From: Polyodon spathula
Taxonomy: Eukaryota; Chordata; Actinopteri; Acipenseriformes; Polyodontidae
Assembly: GCF_017654505.1 (NCBI RefSeq)
Contig: NC_054537.1
Coordinates: 77,866,618 to 77,930,617 of the forward strand
Direction of reading: 5' to 3'
Length of the DNA stretch: 64,000 nucleotides
This document shows, in pieces, positions 38,638 through 48,881 of the stretch. Both the position numbers and the translations under genes were made by a program. How positions within the stretch are numbered: position 1 is the stretch's first letter; each line of letters starts with the position of its first letter. Below the pieces are notes generated by a model. That model made no database searches, was not told the DNA's origin, and saw only the letters and a program-made list of their open reading frames with translations.

Positions 38638-39527
38638 TTGTTATTTAAATGCAGTCCATCCCGTCTATACAGATAGTCCTCGTTGTAGAAAGTGGTCCAA
38701 TGATCAAGATAGGTGAAGCCTTCCCGTGTGCACCACGTCTTCAACCATTGGTTTTGATTTATTATTTCCAGCTGTCCATATGGTCCTTTGCAAGGTGCGG
38801 GTAGTATACCAGAAAATACCACAGTTTTGGTTTTCTCTTTTAATTTCCTTCCTAGCTCTCTGAATTTGTTTTGCAGGGATTTTGGTCTGTCTCTTCCAAT
38901 GTTGTTTGTACCGATGTGGACGACTACTACCGGGTCGTCTCCTGTTCGTTCTAGGAGCCTGTCCACGTTTTCAGTGATGTGCTTGACCGAGGCTCCCGGA
39001 AGGCAGCACACTGTTGTAGTAAGGGGGTCCAAACTGCGAACTGAACTTGCTGTGTTTCTCAATATGGAGTCCCCAACAATCATGACCTCCCTTCTTTTTG
39101 CTGTCTGGTCACCACTGTCAATGGGGTCCTGGATGTTGTTCCTTTCATTCTCTTGTTGTTGGTTCTGCTCATCAAAATTCTGAAGTGACTCAAATCTGTT
39201 GGTTGTTTTGATTTCTGGTGGTTGTGTTTGACGAAGTTTCTTTTTTTCCCTGCTTCTGCCTACCTGAACCCAGCTGTTCTGACCTTCTATCTCCCTGGTG
39301 GCTTTCAGTCTGTTAGGGGTGATGCAGACTTCCATGAATTGTGGGTGTGCCAGTTCCTCAAGATCTTGTTGCTGTCTCACTTCTTCCAGCTCCATTTCTA
39401 GCATACTTACTAGTTTATGCAAATCCTGGATCGCGCGGCACTTTACGCACACTTGGTTTAGCTCCGCTGGGTTTTCTCGGATTTCCCACATCAAGCAGGT
39501 GTCACAGATTACTGGCTTGAAGACCAT
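38580..39527 (-). CDS. LINE ORF1: zinc finger plus SGNH esterase
   Basis: A 315-residue intact frame. The N-terminus (MVFKPVICDTCLMWEIRE...VCVKC, residues 1-32) has two CxxC pairs, a PHD-like zinc-finger arrangement. A coiled, Gln/Glu-rich stretch follows (about 40-70). The C-terminal half is an SGNH hydrolase: block I VGDSILR with the nucleophile Ser, block III HIGTNNIGRD, and block V RRDGLHLNNKG with the Asp-His pair. ORF1 esterase domains are a known feature of CR1-like LINEs; their role is unsettled. The ATG sits eight bases after an 18-base A-tract. The frame ends CAT TTA AAC TAG, overlapping the ORF2 frame. Confidence 0.92.
   Translation of the reverse strand: MVFKPVICDTCLMWEIRENPAELNQVCVKCRAIQDLHKLVSMLEMELEEVRQQQDLEELAHPQFMEVCITPNRLKATREIEGQNSWVQVGRSREKKKLRQTQPPEIKTTNRFESLQNFDEQNQQQENERNNIQDPIDSGDQTAKRREVMIVGDSILRNTASSVRSLDPLTTTVCCLPGASVKHITENVDRLLERTGDDPVVVVHIGTNNIGRDRPKSLQNKFRELGRKLKEKTKTVVFSGILPAPCKGPYGQLEIINQNQWLKTWCTREGFTYLDHWTTFYNEDYLYRRDGLHLNNKGTSLLGEKILEQVQKHLN
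38583..38589 (-). promoter_or_regulatory. Candidate -1 ribosomal frameshift site (T TTA AAC)
   Basis: On the sense (minus) strand the last two ORF1 sense codons TTA AAC are preceded by T and followed at once by the TAG stop. A -1 slip gives TTT AAA CTA GAA AGG, which is exactly the ORF2 frame. U-UUA-AAC is one of the most efficient known eukaryotic slippery heptamers. I could not identify a clear downstream pseudoknot; a G-rich stretch (six consecutive G) follows within about 12-17 bases. Confidence 0.55.
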
Positions 39528-39535
39528 GTTGAGGG

Positions 39536-39553
39536 TTTTTTTTTTTTTTTTTT
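39536..39553 (-). repeat. 18-base A-tract in the LINE leader
   Basis: On the sense strand an uninterrupted A18 precedes the ORF1 ATG by eight bases (CCCTCAAC). It may act as an unstructured leader; that is speculation. Confidence 0.85.
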
Positions 39554-39591
39554 AGTTTAGTTTCTTCTGCAGCCGTCAACCTGCTTTCAAA

Positions 39592-40494
39592 CTGCTTCGA
39601 AACTGCTCTGTACTTTTCCACGCCTGTACTTCTCCCACTTGCTGTCGCTTCCACTCGCTGTCGCTGGGAAGACTGCCTCGTTTAACTGCGTTGTTCTGCT
39701 GTGCTGTTGGCTCCTCCCCTCGCCCGTGTCTCAAAACGGCGCTGAATTTGAATCAGCTGCTCCGAGTTTCAGCTTGTTTGTTATCAGAAAAACACACGCG
39801 GCTGTGTTTCCCCAATGTCCTCTGTTTTCCGATTAAAGCAATTCAAGATGCAATTTCTCCTTTCTGCTTCGAAACTGCTCTGTACTTTTCCACGCTGTAC
39901 TTCTCCCACTCGCTGTCGCTTCCACTCGCTGTCGCTGGGAAGACTGCCTCGTTTAACTGCGTTGTTCTGCTGTGCTGTTGGCTCCTCCCCTCGCCCGTGT
40001 CTCAAAACGGCGCTGAATTTGAATCAGCTGCTCCGAGTTTCAGCTTGTTTGTTATCAGAAAAACACACGCGGCTGTGTTTCCCCAATGTCCTCTGTTTTC
40101 TGATTAAAGCAATTCAAGATGCAATTTCTCCTTTCTGCTTCGAAACTGCTCTGTACTTTTCCACGCTGTACTTCTCCCACTTGCTGTCGCTTCCACTCGC
40201 TGTCGCTGGGAAGACTGCCTCGTTTAACTGCGTTGTTCTGCTGTGCTGTCGGCTCCTCCCCTCGCCCGTGTCTCAAAACGGCGCTGAATTTGAATCAGCT
40301 GCTCCGAGTTTCAGCTTGTTTGTTATCAGAAAAACACACGCGGCTGTGTTTCCCCAATGTCCTCTGTTTTCTGATTAAAGCAATTCAAGATGCAATTTCT
40401 CCTTTCTGCTTCGAAACTGCTCTGTACTTTTCCACGCTGTACTTCTCCCACTCGCTGTCGCTTCCACTCGCTGTCGCTGGGAAGACTGCCTCGG
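39592..40494 (-). repeat. 271-bp tandem monomers of the LINE 5' region
   Basis: The marker CTGCTTCGAAACTGCTCTG starts at 39592, 39864, 40135 and 40406, giving periods of 272, 271 and 271 bp. A partial unit ends at 40494. Copies differ at only a few positions. Each monomer is GC- and CpG-richer than the flanking intron and holds a GC-box-like stretch (minus strand GGGCGAGGGGAGGAGCC). The arrangement is analogous to the monomeric promoters of mouse L1. The repeated open frames on both strands simply follow the monomer period. Confidence 0.95.
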
Positions 40495-40784
40495 GCCCCG
40501 ATATACGCTTTAAGGTCCAATTCAATTACAAGCCGAATTCAAGTCACAAATAATCGCAAAGTTTCAACATGGCAAAAACAAAGACAACTTTCATCTTATT
40601 GAAAGTAAATATCTTTTATTTAAAGAAAATATATTTAAAAATTAGATGAATTAATTATTGGTTAATATCATTATACTCAATTTAAACAGAATTAATCATA
40701 CAGTCGATTTATGCACTATGGAAAGTTATTTTAGTTACCAATCTTTATATGTGATGAAAGTTGAAAGTCTCGCAATGAGGAATT

Positions 40785-41295
40785 AAGGCCAGCACACACC
40801 AGAAGCGACACGATTTTTACTGGGGCGACACGACAAATTCGCTGCAAGAACACAGTGCACACCAGAAGCGATCACAGAAATGACACGACATCTGGAAATT
40901 TGCCAGATCTTTCAGAAAGTATGATTACAAACAAACGCAATAGAAAATGGCTTATTATAGGTCAGGGAAATTAGGTACTGCAAGTAGGATCTTTACCTCC
41001 ATTTTCAGTGAAAGTGTGTGACGGGGTGCCCACCCCTTGTGTGCATTTTATTATTTGTGTAGGTATTCATGTGTTATTAGTTGTAGTTGTAGTAGTAGTC
41101 ATTGTTGTAGTATATAAATATAGGATCAGTTTCTGTTTTTTTTCATCGCTTGTGTTGGAATTTGTGTCACGGCGACGTTGATTGTCGTCGCCTTTTGGTA
41201 TGAAAAGGGGGCTATTGAAAAGCAGAGGTTTTATGATTTTCTCACATCGCTTTTTTGCGTTGCTCATTGTGTCGCGTCTGGTTCGTAAGGGCCTT
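40785..41295. mobile_element. Non-autonomous DNA transposon (MITE) with 30-bp TIRs
   Basis: The left end AAGGCCAGCACACACCAGAA continues GCGACACGAT. It matches the reverse complement of the right end, AAGGCCCTTACGAACCAGAC continuing GCGACACAAT, at 22 or so of 30 positions. The 511-bp interior has no transposase. TIR style (GGCC start, GCGACAC core) suggests the PIF/Harbinger or ISL2EU group, but flanking TTA/TTT target bases are ambiguous. A second GCGACACGA motif lies internally. Confidence 0.65.
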
Positions 41296-42340
41296 TTAGT
41301 GTATGTAACTTTCTCTTTGTGGTTAAAGTGTTTCCATTTAGAAACCTGACTTCAGTTTGTAGTCCTCTTCACAGTTAAAGGATTTTGAAAAAAAAGATGA
41401 GATGGCTTTTTTTTCAGAACTCCATGTATGATGCAATGAAGCCACTCACCAAGTGGTTTGCTCTTCCTGTTACAGGATAAAGCAGTGACAACTCGAGCTG
41501 GTTTAAAAAGCACTTTGGTATTAATTAACTTTAGTATTCTTCTGTTTACTTCTTTGTGCGTATTTTAGCATAGTTTTAGATTTATATTAACAAAATATTT
41601 TTATTCATCGTTTGAATTAAGACATTTTCTTGTTGTCAGCAGCAGTGTTTTGTTTTTGGTCCAATTTTACACACTTAGATGTTTCTGTGTAGGTTTTCCA
41701 AGACAGATTGATTTGTTTGCTTTGAGGTGTTCTTTTCTTTCCATAGTTTCCTTTGAGAGCCCTTTTTGAGACTAGTATTATCTTTGAGAGACCTGAGATT
41801 TTAATTTGAGAGATCGATTTACCATGCTGCAAGTATTTTTTTTAAATAAGATTTAAGAGTAGATGTGCTTCTCTGATTAGTGTTGTTCAGTTGGTCAACT
41901 CTCCTAGTCATTCCATTGGTAAATGGAATGACTAAATTCATCAGGCAATTTTATTGGCAGTTTTGAATGTAAGCAAGATTAAATCATAAGTTCATCCCAA
42001 AGTTACATTCCTCTTCATTCAAACAAAGCATCATAAATTATCAAATGCATTCAGTTAAATACTCTTTTTGTGAAATAACTTTTCCTAAATTATTAATGTT
42101 TACTTGATAATCACATTTCTATTTTCCTGATGTGTTTTCAGAACCAAAATAAATAAATTGTATACATACAATAATTCTAATGAATTACATTAAAATTTAG
42201 TGATTTAATCAATGCTTTTAATACACTACATTTCCTATGTTTGTAAATTTACAAGTTCACAAGTATATCGTTTTTTATAATAGCATATTTTTCCATTTAT
42301 AACAATGGTAATTTAATAGTAAACTGAACCATCTCCACTG

Positions 42341-42357
42341 TCCACGAGATGGCGCTC
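42341..42357 (+). promoter_or_regulatory. CTCF-like motif
   Basis: TCCACGAGATGGCGCTC matches the CTCF core with one mismatch. It lies in unique-looking intron close to an LTR-like insertion. Confidence 0.4.
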
Positions 42358-42477
42358 TTTCTCCATTTTTAACCAGATTTCGTATCGAATACCCATTCAA
42401 AGACATCAAGTCTGGTAACAGGAATTTGTTACAAGTGTGAAAAATATAATTTGAAGCGCAGTACTTTTAAATCTGAT

Positions 42478-42675
42478 TGTGACAGGCTGGCGAGTGAATA
42501 GAGGCCCAGAGTTCAGTTCAAAAAAATAATAGCCTTTGGCTGGGTGCTGATTGATCGTTAATTACTCAAATTAACTAATCAACCCCAGCCACCTAAACAC
42601 AATAAATCCAGGCAGGTAGGGGAATTTAACCCCATAACTGCCAATTTCTAAAGGGCAGAGCTCTGCTCTGCCACA
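42478..42675 (+). mobile_element. Short LTR-like insertion with perfect 5-bp duplication
   Basis: The 198-bp unit starts TGTGACAGGCTGGCGAG and ends CTCTGCCACA, giving TGTG...CACA inverted ends. CTGAT lies immediately on both sides (42473-42477 and 42676-42680). Inside are an AATAAA (in CACAATAAATCC) and AATTTAACCCC. TG...CA ends plus a 5-bp duplication point to a solo LTR or a miniature LTR element; strand is tentative. Confidence 0.6.
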
Positions 42676-43993
42676 CTGATGAAGACCCTTGTTTTGTTTA
42701 ACAAAATCAAGCCTAGCCGATCTTCACAGCAGGAGTCTTTTGTAAAACAAACCAAAACGAGTTCTTCAAATTTGTAATCCACTTAAGTCTGGCAGACCAA
42801 CGCAGCATGGTTCTCTCTAAACAGATTTCTCTGGTATGAGGTGAGTTTGTCAATATCTCTTGTTAGTTCTTAGGAATACATTCAATGGGCATATTCTCTT
42901 TTAAGCATATATAAATTGTACTTTTTACATCACAAAGTGGTGGGATTGATGTCTGTACAATATTGTGTTGTACACGTAGGAAGCCTTAAATGGGAGCGCA
43001 TCGTCTAAATGAAAAAAATACCGACTGGGCATGCAATAGAAAGTGCCACGTGTGAACACTTTTTAAAAAAAAAAATAATAATGCTGTAGTTGAATAGCAA
43101 GGTGCAGGAGGTGTCTACTGTTTTGCACAATAATAAAAATGTTACTAGGTTTACATACATTAGTGTCTTGTATTTTAATGCACCCTGTTCTTTGTCAAGT
43201 TTCTTACCATGAAAACTGGAGCACTAGAAGAAACTGCATTAATTATATTGTAGTCCAGGGGAGTTCTGGACTTAAATTTTAGTTTTCTTAACCTCTGCAG
43301 TCAGTGTCCTTGGAAGGAGCAAAATAGGTACCTGCTGATGTATGCAGTGACCCTCGCATGTTTTCTGTGTGTAATGACACTAGTGATTTACTGCAGTCGG
43401 GCATTAAACTTTATTTTATGTTTGGGCAGCTGTCCCCTGATTTGTACAAATCTGTTTTTCCTACATTACTTTTTTTTTTTTTTTTTTTTTTAATTGTCAT
43501 TCCTATTTCAATAGAACAGACTGCAATAGTTTTAGACTGGATTGCTTAGGTTGCTTATAATAGGCTGCTGTTTGTAGCGCGTTTCAGGGTTGTGGAGTTC
43601 AGTTTATTTTAGGGCACATCTATCAGTGGGATAATGACTACTCAATTGACATACGATTGGATAAGATTCTTTTACATTTTTAAAGCATGAAATAATTAAA
43701 TGTCAATCTTATCATTCTTGCATTGCCATTCACTAGATAGGTCTAGGTATCATGTTGATTAATTAGAGTTGAGCCCCATTACATAGGTCCTTATTAGATC
43801 ATTTCTGACAAGGTGGTTCATGACATGATTGAAATCTGACGTGTGCTCTTAGCATTGTTCATATAATTGTTTAATTTAGTTGATCTGAAATAAACTATAC
43901 ACTAAGTGCACAATTTTATGGGTTTTAATGTACCTTTTAAAAGTTGAGTATTTGTTTTGGGTTTTACAAATACGTAAAGCATTTAAAAAAGTT

Positions 43994-44005
<12 letters not shown>

Positions 44006-44042
<37 letters not shown>
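44006..44042. repeat. (TG)n(TA)n microsatellite, left of LTR-like element
   Basis: A TG run then a TA run ending at the start of the element at 44043. Confidence 0.9.
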
Positions 44043-44046
<4 letters not shown>

Positions 44047-44499
44047 AAAGATCCTTGCACTCACACGGTTCGCTGCCCCTTTAAAATAGAGCCAGGACAC
44101 AGAAATGGAATTTTCTTAGTGCTGACGCGCACTTTTAATAAACACCAATCAAATAAATTAAACAAAACAAACAAACACCTAGCTCCTTCCTGGAGTACTA
44201 ACTATACAGTCTGGAACCCAACTGAACCAGGACAGCTAAGCTGTTTACCTGTAACTCAAACTCTCACGGTTTCCTACAGCACTTTACCTTGACTGCTTGG
44301 AAGCAGACCACAACTTCTGCCTCCCTACACACAGCAGCCCTGAACAAACTGCCTGTCTCTCTTAAATACCCTGCACCTGGCTCTAATTTACAACTACCAT
44401 CAGGTGCAGGGGATTACTAAACAATTAAGCAATTAAACCCAAATGTGCATTCTCACAAGTTTTAGCAGGGAAGGATTTTAACCCCCTCCCTGCTATCTT

Positions 44500-44502
<3 letters not shown>
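44043..44502 (-). mobile_element. Probable solo LTR, 460 bp, inside a TA microsatellite
   Basis: On the minus strand it starts TGTAAGATAGCAGGGAGG and ends GGATCTTTTACTA. The two ends form a short imperfect inverted repeat (TGTAAGAT and ATCTTTTAC). A TATA-like GGGTATTTAAGAGAG (around 44360) is followed downstream by an A/T-rich TTTATTAAAAG, so the layout is LTR-like. TA repeats on both sides prevent reading a target duplication. It could alternatively be a non-autonomous DNA element. Confidence 0.5.

Positions 44503-44587
<85 letters not shown>
44503..44587. repeat. (TA)n microsatellite, about 85 bp
   Basis: A nearly pure TA run continuing from the right end of the LTR-like element, then a short TG run. 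Probably misassembly-prone. Confidence 0.95.
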
Positions 44588-44591
<4 letters not shown>

Positions 44592-44887
44592 TGTGTGTGT
44601 CTGGTCACTGGTTGTTTTCGATGTCAAACTGGAGCATCCATGTGTTGCTGTTTTAATCGGTGATTTGTCCCCGGTAACAGGCTTCAAATTGAGTTGTGTG
44701 AAGCAGACTGAAAAGAGTATGTTACACTTTGTAAGAGAAGTTATGGAATTACATTTTGCAAATTGACTTCCATTCCAAGTTCAATCCCTGGAGCACACTG
44801 GTGATGCAGTTGAGCTTAGGGACCCTTGGGGATTCTCAAAGAACTTTTCATTTTTTTAATCTTCTGCCATTGAATATTTCTAGAACC

Positions 44888-44918
44888 CTTTTGATTTTTT
44901 TTTTTTTTTTTTTTTTCT
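44888..44918. repeat. Poly-T tract
   Basis: T run in intron 1; none of the adjacent sequence was recognised as a retroposon. Confidence 0.8.
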
Positions 44919-46779
44919 TGCACTTTTAATATCAGTAAGTTGGAGCACATAGTGATTTGTACTGAATGACAGATACGATAAAATGGTTTAATTTGCTTTA
45001 TTAGCGTACACAGATGCATTTTTTCCTAATGCTTGTGAGGGCTGATTGTGCCACACAAGGTGTGAAGCACGATGCTTTATGGCATTGACATCCGGCGCTC
45101 GGGTACTGGACTTGGAGTCCTTGCTGGGAACTTGCAGCAATGATGAGAATGCAGATCAGGTCCGCATTGGCCCGCAGCTCAACATTTCTAAGTAAAATGC
45201 AGAGATTCTGCTTCAAAGTTGGCAGGAAAGCCAGAGCTAGAAACCCCACACAGTAGCTGCGTACAATACTGCAAGCCTACAATTCAGAATCAAACAGTGG
45301 CAGACAGCAATTTGAAGGTGTGTGTATATAAACTATGCAGCGGCTTCAGTCTGTCCAAGCTTTGTAAGTGGTTGATTTTGTAAGCGTGTTAACCCTAAGC
45401 ATAATGTGAGTTCCCTTTCAATTATGAAGTGTAAGACCCAAAACCAGAATAAGGTCTATCAACGCTGCTCGTTGACCTCAATGCCATTTTTCCTTTCAAG
45501 AATAGACCTGACGGGAGAGCTGGTTCAGATAAGTACTTGTTACTTTTTCTGCTGTGTATTTTGTGTTTTATTGTGTTTTTACACAACTTATGTCTGTTAA
45601 AAATAATCTTTTAGTTTTAATAAATTACGTGTGTTTGTGCACTACAGCCTGTTTGCTATGTCCCACTGCGGCCTTGTACCCCACGTGAAGCCAACGGCTT
45701 GAGTCTCCCCTTCCCAGGGATCAAGCAACTGACTGTGTACTCTCTCCCCAGGCTGCGATAGCTCTGGCTGGTGTTTATTTCTTGTTTTGGCTTTGGCTAA
45801 AATGACAAGACTTTTACAGTATCTTGATGCTGTTATGGTGGCAATTTTAGCATCACCATTACAAAGTGCTCACATCTCCGGTATCCCTGGTAAACAAACA
45901 TTTGTTCTGTATTTGGGCACATTAAGCTACGTTAAGCGCTTTTCATATTACATGTAGTCCACATGTTAAGCAGGTTATTTTTAGGGCTTAATGTGATTTA
46001 TTAGAGTGTGGTAATGAAACCCACAACTGATGTATTTTTATTATTCAATTTCAGGGAACTTAGCTAGTTTCTGTTTGAGTGAGATTTCTGCAGCTGACTA
46101 TTTTCGACTGAATCCAATCGCCGAATCCCCGTCCTTGCAGTTGAGATTGGAGCCCCTGGCTGCACTTGTCTTGTTTTCATGTTCTTAAAGCTACAGTAGC
46201 TCTGATGTGTGCTGCTTGTTCCAATATTGAGCAGAAAATTAACTTGGGAACCCAATTTAAATGTTCAATGGATCATGGTAACAATTAATTTCATGGGAGA
46301 AAGTCATAGTACCTCGTATCCTCCAGGTGCCACACTTAACTCTTTGTAGGAAGAAAATTGTATAGACAAACACAGACATTCTTCATTAACAAATAAGAAT
46401 CCGCTTTGTTTGTTTACACCTGACTGGCAGGTCAGGACAGCAGGTAATCTAAACTATTCCCCAATTTAAATCTTCACGATCCTCTGTTACTTATATCTAA
46501 TCCTTTGAAGGAGATCAACAGGAATGCTCTGGTGCAAGATTGAAAAGACATTTTTAATTAACATCACATCATCTTAGTGTCATAGTTTAAGATTTGAAAT
46601 GTAATTTTATAAAGTACATTGAATTACAATTATGAATTTCCCCAGCAGCCTTCCCACAGCTAGCTCTGCTCCCGCTGTGTCTAGAGAAAATTAGGCAGCA
46701 CTGGGTCAGGGTGTTCCTATTAGCCCCTTATTGGCCTAGGAGACTCTGATTTTCAACCCTGATGCAGCTCCTGAGTGGC

Positions 46780-47290
46780 CAGTCATGCAGACTGTCCAAG
46801 CGCCGAGATGTCATCCCGACCTGTTGAGGCTGCAGCTCCGTACCAGTCCTGCCTTTTTGCCGAAGACGATCTCAGCATTCCTTGTCAACCAGTCTGTGGA
46901 ATTGGAGGCTTTCCATCTACCTGCTTTCCAGTCTGACAGAGCGACAGCTCCATACTCTCTGCCTGGTGTACTATGTTGACAGGACGGAAGTCCCATGGTA
47001 AAGCCCTGTCTAAGCAGAGGCTGTCCAATTGAATAGCTGACAGTCAGTACTGCCTATGAGCTGGCCAACTTCCCCCTCCAGAAAAGCTCATTGCTTGTTC
47101 CACCAGGGGCATGGCAACTTCTTGGGCTTTATTCCACGTGCATCTGTCAAAGACATTTCCGATGCAGCGGTGTGGGCTTCTCCCCATACCTTTATTAGGT
47201 TCTACAGACTTAAGGTCGTTGTTCCTCGAAACCCTGGTTTTGGAACTAGAGTGTTAAGGGTGGCTTTTCATCGACCCTTACAACGCAGTC
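46780..47290 (+). pseudogene. DIRS-type tyrosine recombinase relic
   Basis: Broken frames reproduce, in order, pieces of a DIRS1-like tyrosine recombinase. These are SPAFLPKTISAFLVNQSVEL and EAFHLPAFQSD, then LSKQRLSN, then STRGMATSWALFH (47099 onward, holding the catalytic Arg), and ASVKDISDAAVWASPHTF followed by IRFYRLKV (Tyr codon at 47203-47205). At least three frameshifts or stops separate them. DIRS elements integrate with such a recombinase rather than an integrase. The following AACCCTGGTTCCCTGAAATG (about 47471) resembles DIRS terminal sequence. No reverse transcriptase was recognised. Confidence 0.68.
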
Positions 47291-48857
47291 ATAGAGGTGA
47301 GTTCTCCCTCAGTTTTTTTAGCCCTTGCTACTTGTTACTGGGGTTACGTATGGCAATGCACAAGGCAACAGTCGTTCTGCAATATTGCCCTTGCCATGGC
47401 TTTGGTACACTTACCTTTATGGTAATGGCTACATTTCATAGTTTTAAAGACAATGTTAGGCTATTATCTTAACCCTGGTTCCCTGAAATGGAAATTTAAC
47501 CATTAACCTTCAAGGTCGCTGCATCCATGATTACAGCAGGCTTGAAGGAAAAATGACATTGAGGTCTGTGACCACAGTGCTTTTTTATCCTCGGGGGCGG
47601 GTCATGGCTGCGTCACAGGTTCTACGAGCAGCTTTGATATATTCAAGTTTTGGGTCTTTTGATGGTAAGTCAATCTCCCTCCCTTGTCCATATGTCATTC
47701 TGAACCAATATATATGCTTCTGGTGTTTTTTAAATGACCTATTCAAGCTCTTTGCAATAAGAACCAAAATTATGAATTGTTATACAAAACACCTCTGCAG
47801 TAGAACTTTAATATGAAAAAAATATGCGAAAGCTGTAAAGGGCACTACACTTGGACTTTCTTAAAACTTGTAATTAAATTTGTATTTATTTATTTAGCTT
47901 TTGAAATGTGAAGATAGAAATTATAGAACGCCACAATCGTACAATGTGGCTTACTGCCACTTAAACAATTAATATCTTCTGTTTGAGGCACAAAGCTTAG
48001 TTATTTTTGAATATTGAAGGATTTACTAAGCAGTAGATGCAGAGCAGACCTTGAGTTGAAATGTAATTCAGTAAGCTTTGTTCTGTTTTGTATGCTGTGG
48101 CTGTATCCACAAACAAATACAGTTCTTGTACAGTATTTTCTGTAATGGCTGTTTAAAACAAAATCTAGTAATACAGGTAACAGGTTTGTCTCATGTTTGC
48201 ATTTTATTGAAAGGTAGTTTTGTAATTCTAGGATTTGCTAATTATATCAGAGTAGGGTTATGATTTTCAGAAACAAAACTGAAACTGCTAAATGTACTTA
48301 AATTTGTTCTATAAAGAGCCTTGGCTATGGACTGTGTTCACACTGGGTGAATACGTTTTTTTCGAAATGTATGAAATGTGAACAACACGTTCTCTTGGGG
48401 AAACGAACTGTGCCGAGTCCACCTAGAGTCCCGAGTCTGGTTTGCTTGCTAAACCTCAATGTGAACAGCTGGACTCTGTCTGTCCTTTTTCATATAGGAA
48501 ATTAACTGTACAAGGTAACCTGACTAGGAAGTAAACTTTCACGGTTTAGTTCTCATTCTGATGAAACAACTAGAGCAAAAAACAAAAAATGTCTCAGGAC
48601 TACATTAGGGTTATCAGACATCCAGGGAAAATGAAAGATTGTCACAGTTTTCAGCCTTAATTGTTTGTCCTGGTCAGAAACTGTCAAGTTGTTATCGTCC
48701 CAGTTTTCCAGTTGTGCTTTGTATGTATTTAAGTACAAAACCGTGTCTGCGTGCTCAGCTAGTTAATAGCAAAGGTTGTGTGTTAGGTTGTGTGTTAGCA
48801 GCCTTACAACATTGTTACATGAGATGTGCATTACAGGGGGAGATCACAGTGACTTTA

Positions 48858-48881
48858 AAAAAAAAAAAAAAAAAAAAAAAA
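48858..48881. repeat. Poly-A tract
   Basis: An A run of about 24. The preceding sequence shows no recognised LINE or SINE, so it may be a simple repeat. Confidence 0.85.

Larger units (their letters stand above)
35662..40494 (-). mobile_element. Near full-length CR1-like (CR1/L2/L3 group) LINE, antisense to EIF3H
   Basis: Read 40494 to 35662, it shows a tandem-monomer 5' region, an A-tract, ORF1 (zinc finger plus SGNH esterase), overlapping ORF2 (apurinic endonuclease plus reverse transcriptase) and a 3' end of short direct repeats (CTTATGTT-type units, 35662-35690) in place of poly-A. The esterase-bearing ORF1 and microsatellite-like 3' tail place it in the CR1-like non-LTR group. Only one coding lesion was found, a single extra base. 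The long intact frames mean the insertion is young. Most CR1-like copies are 5' truncated, so this length is unusual. No target duplication was identified. Confidence 0.93.

Noticed and set aside
39592..40494. CRISPR-like array
   Set aside because: The 271-bp repeats are contiguous with no spacers, and this is a vertebrate genome.
39639..40553. Repeated plus-strand frames of 65-187 codons and minus-strand frames of 73 codons
   Set aside because: They repeat with the 271-bp monomer period of the LINE 5' region and change with it; no protein family resemblance.
45001..45249. 82-codon minus-strand frame with Cys-rich end
   Set aside because: No recognisable domain or family, no splice sites or neighbours supporting it.
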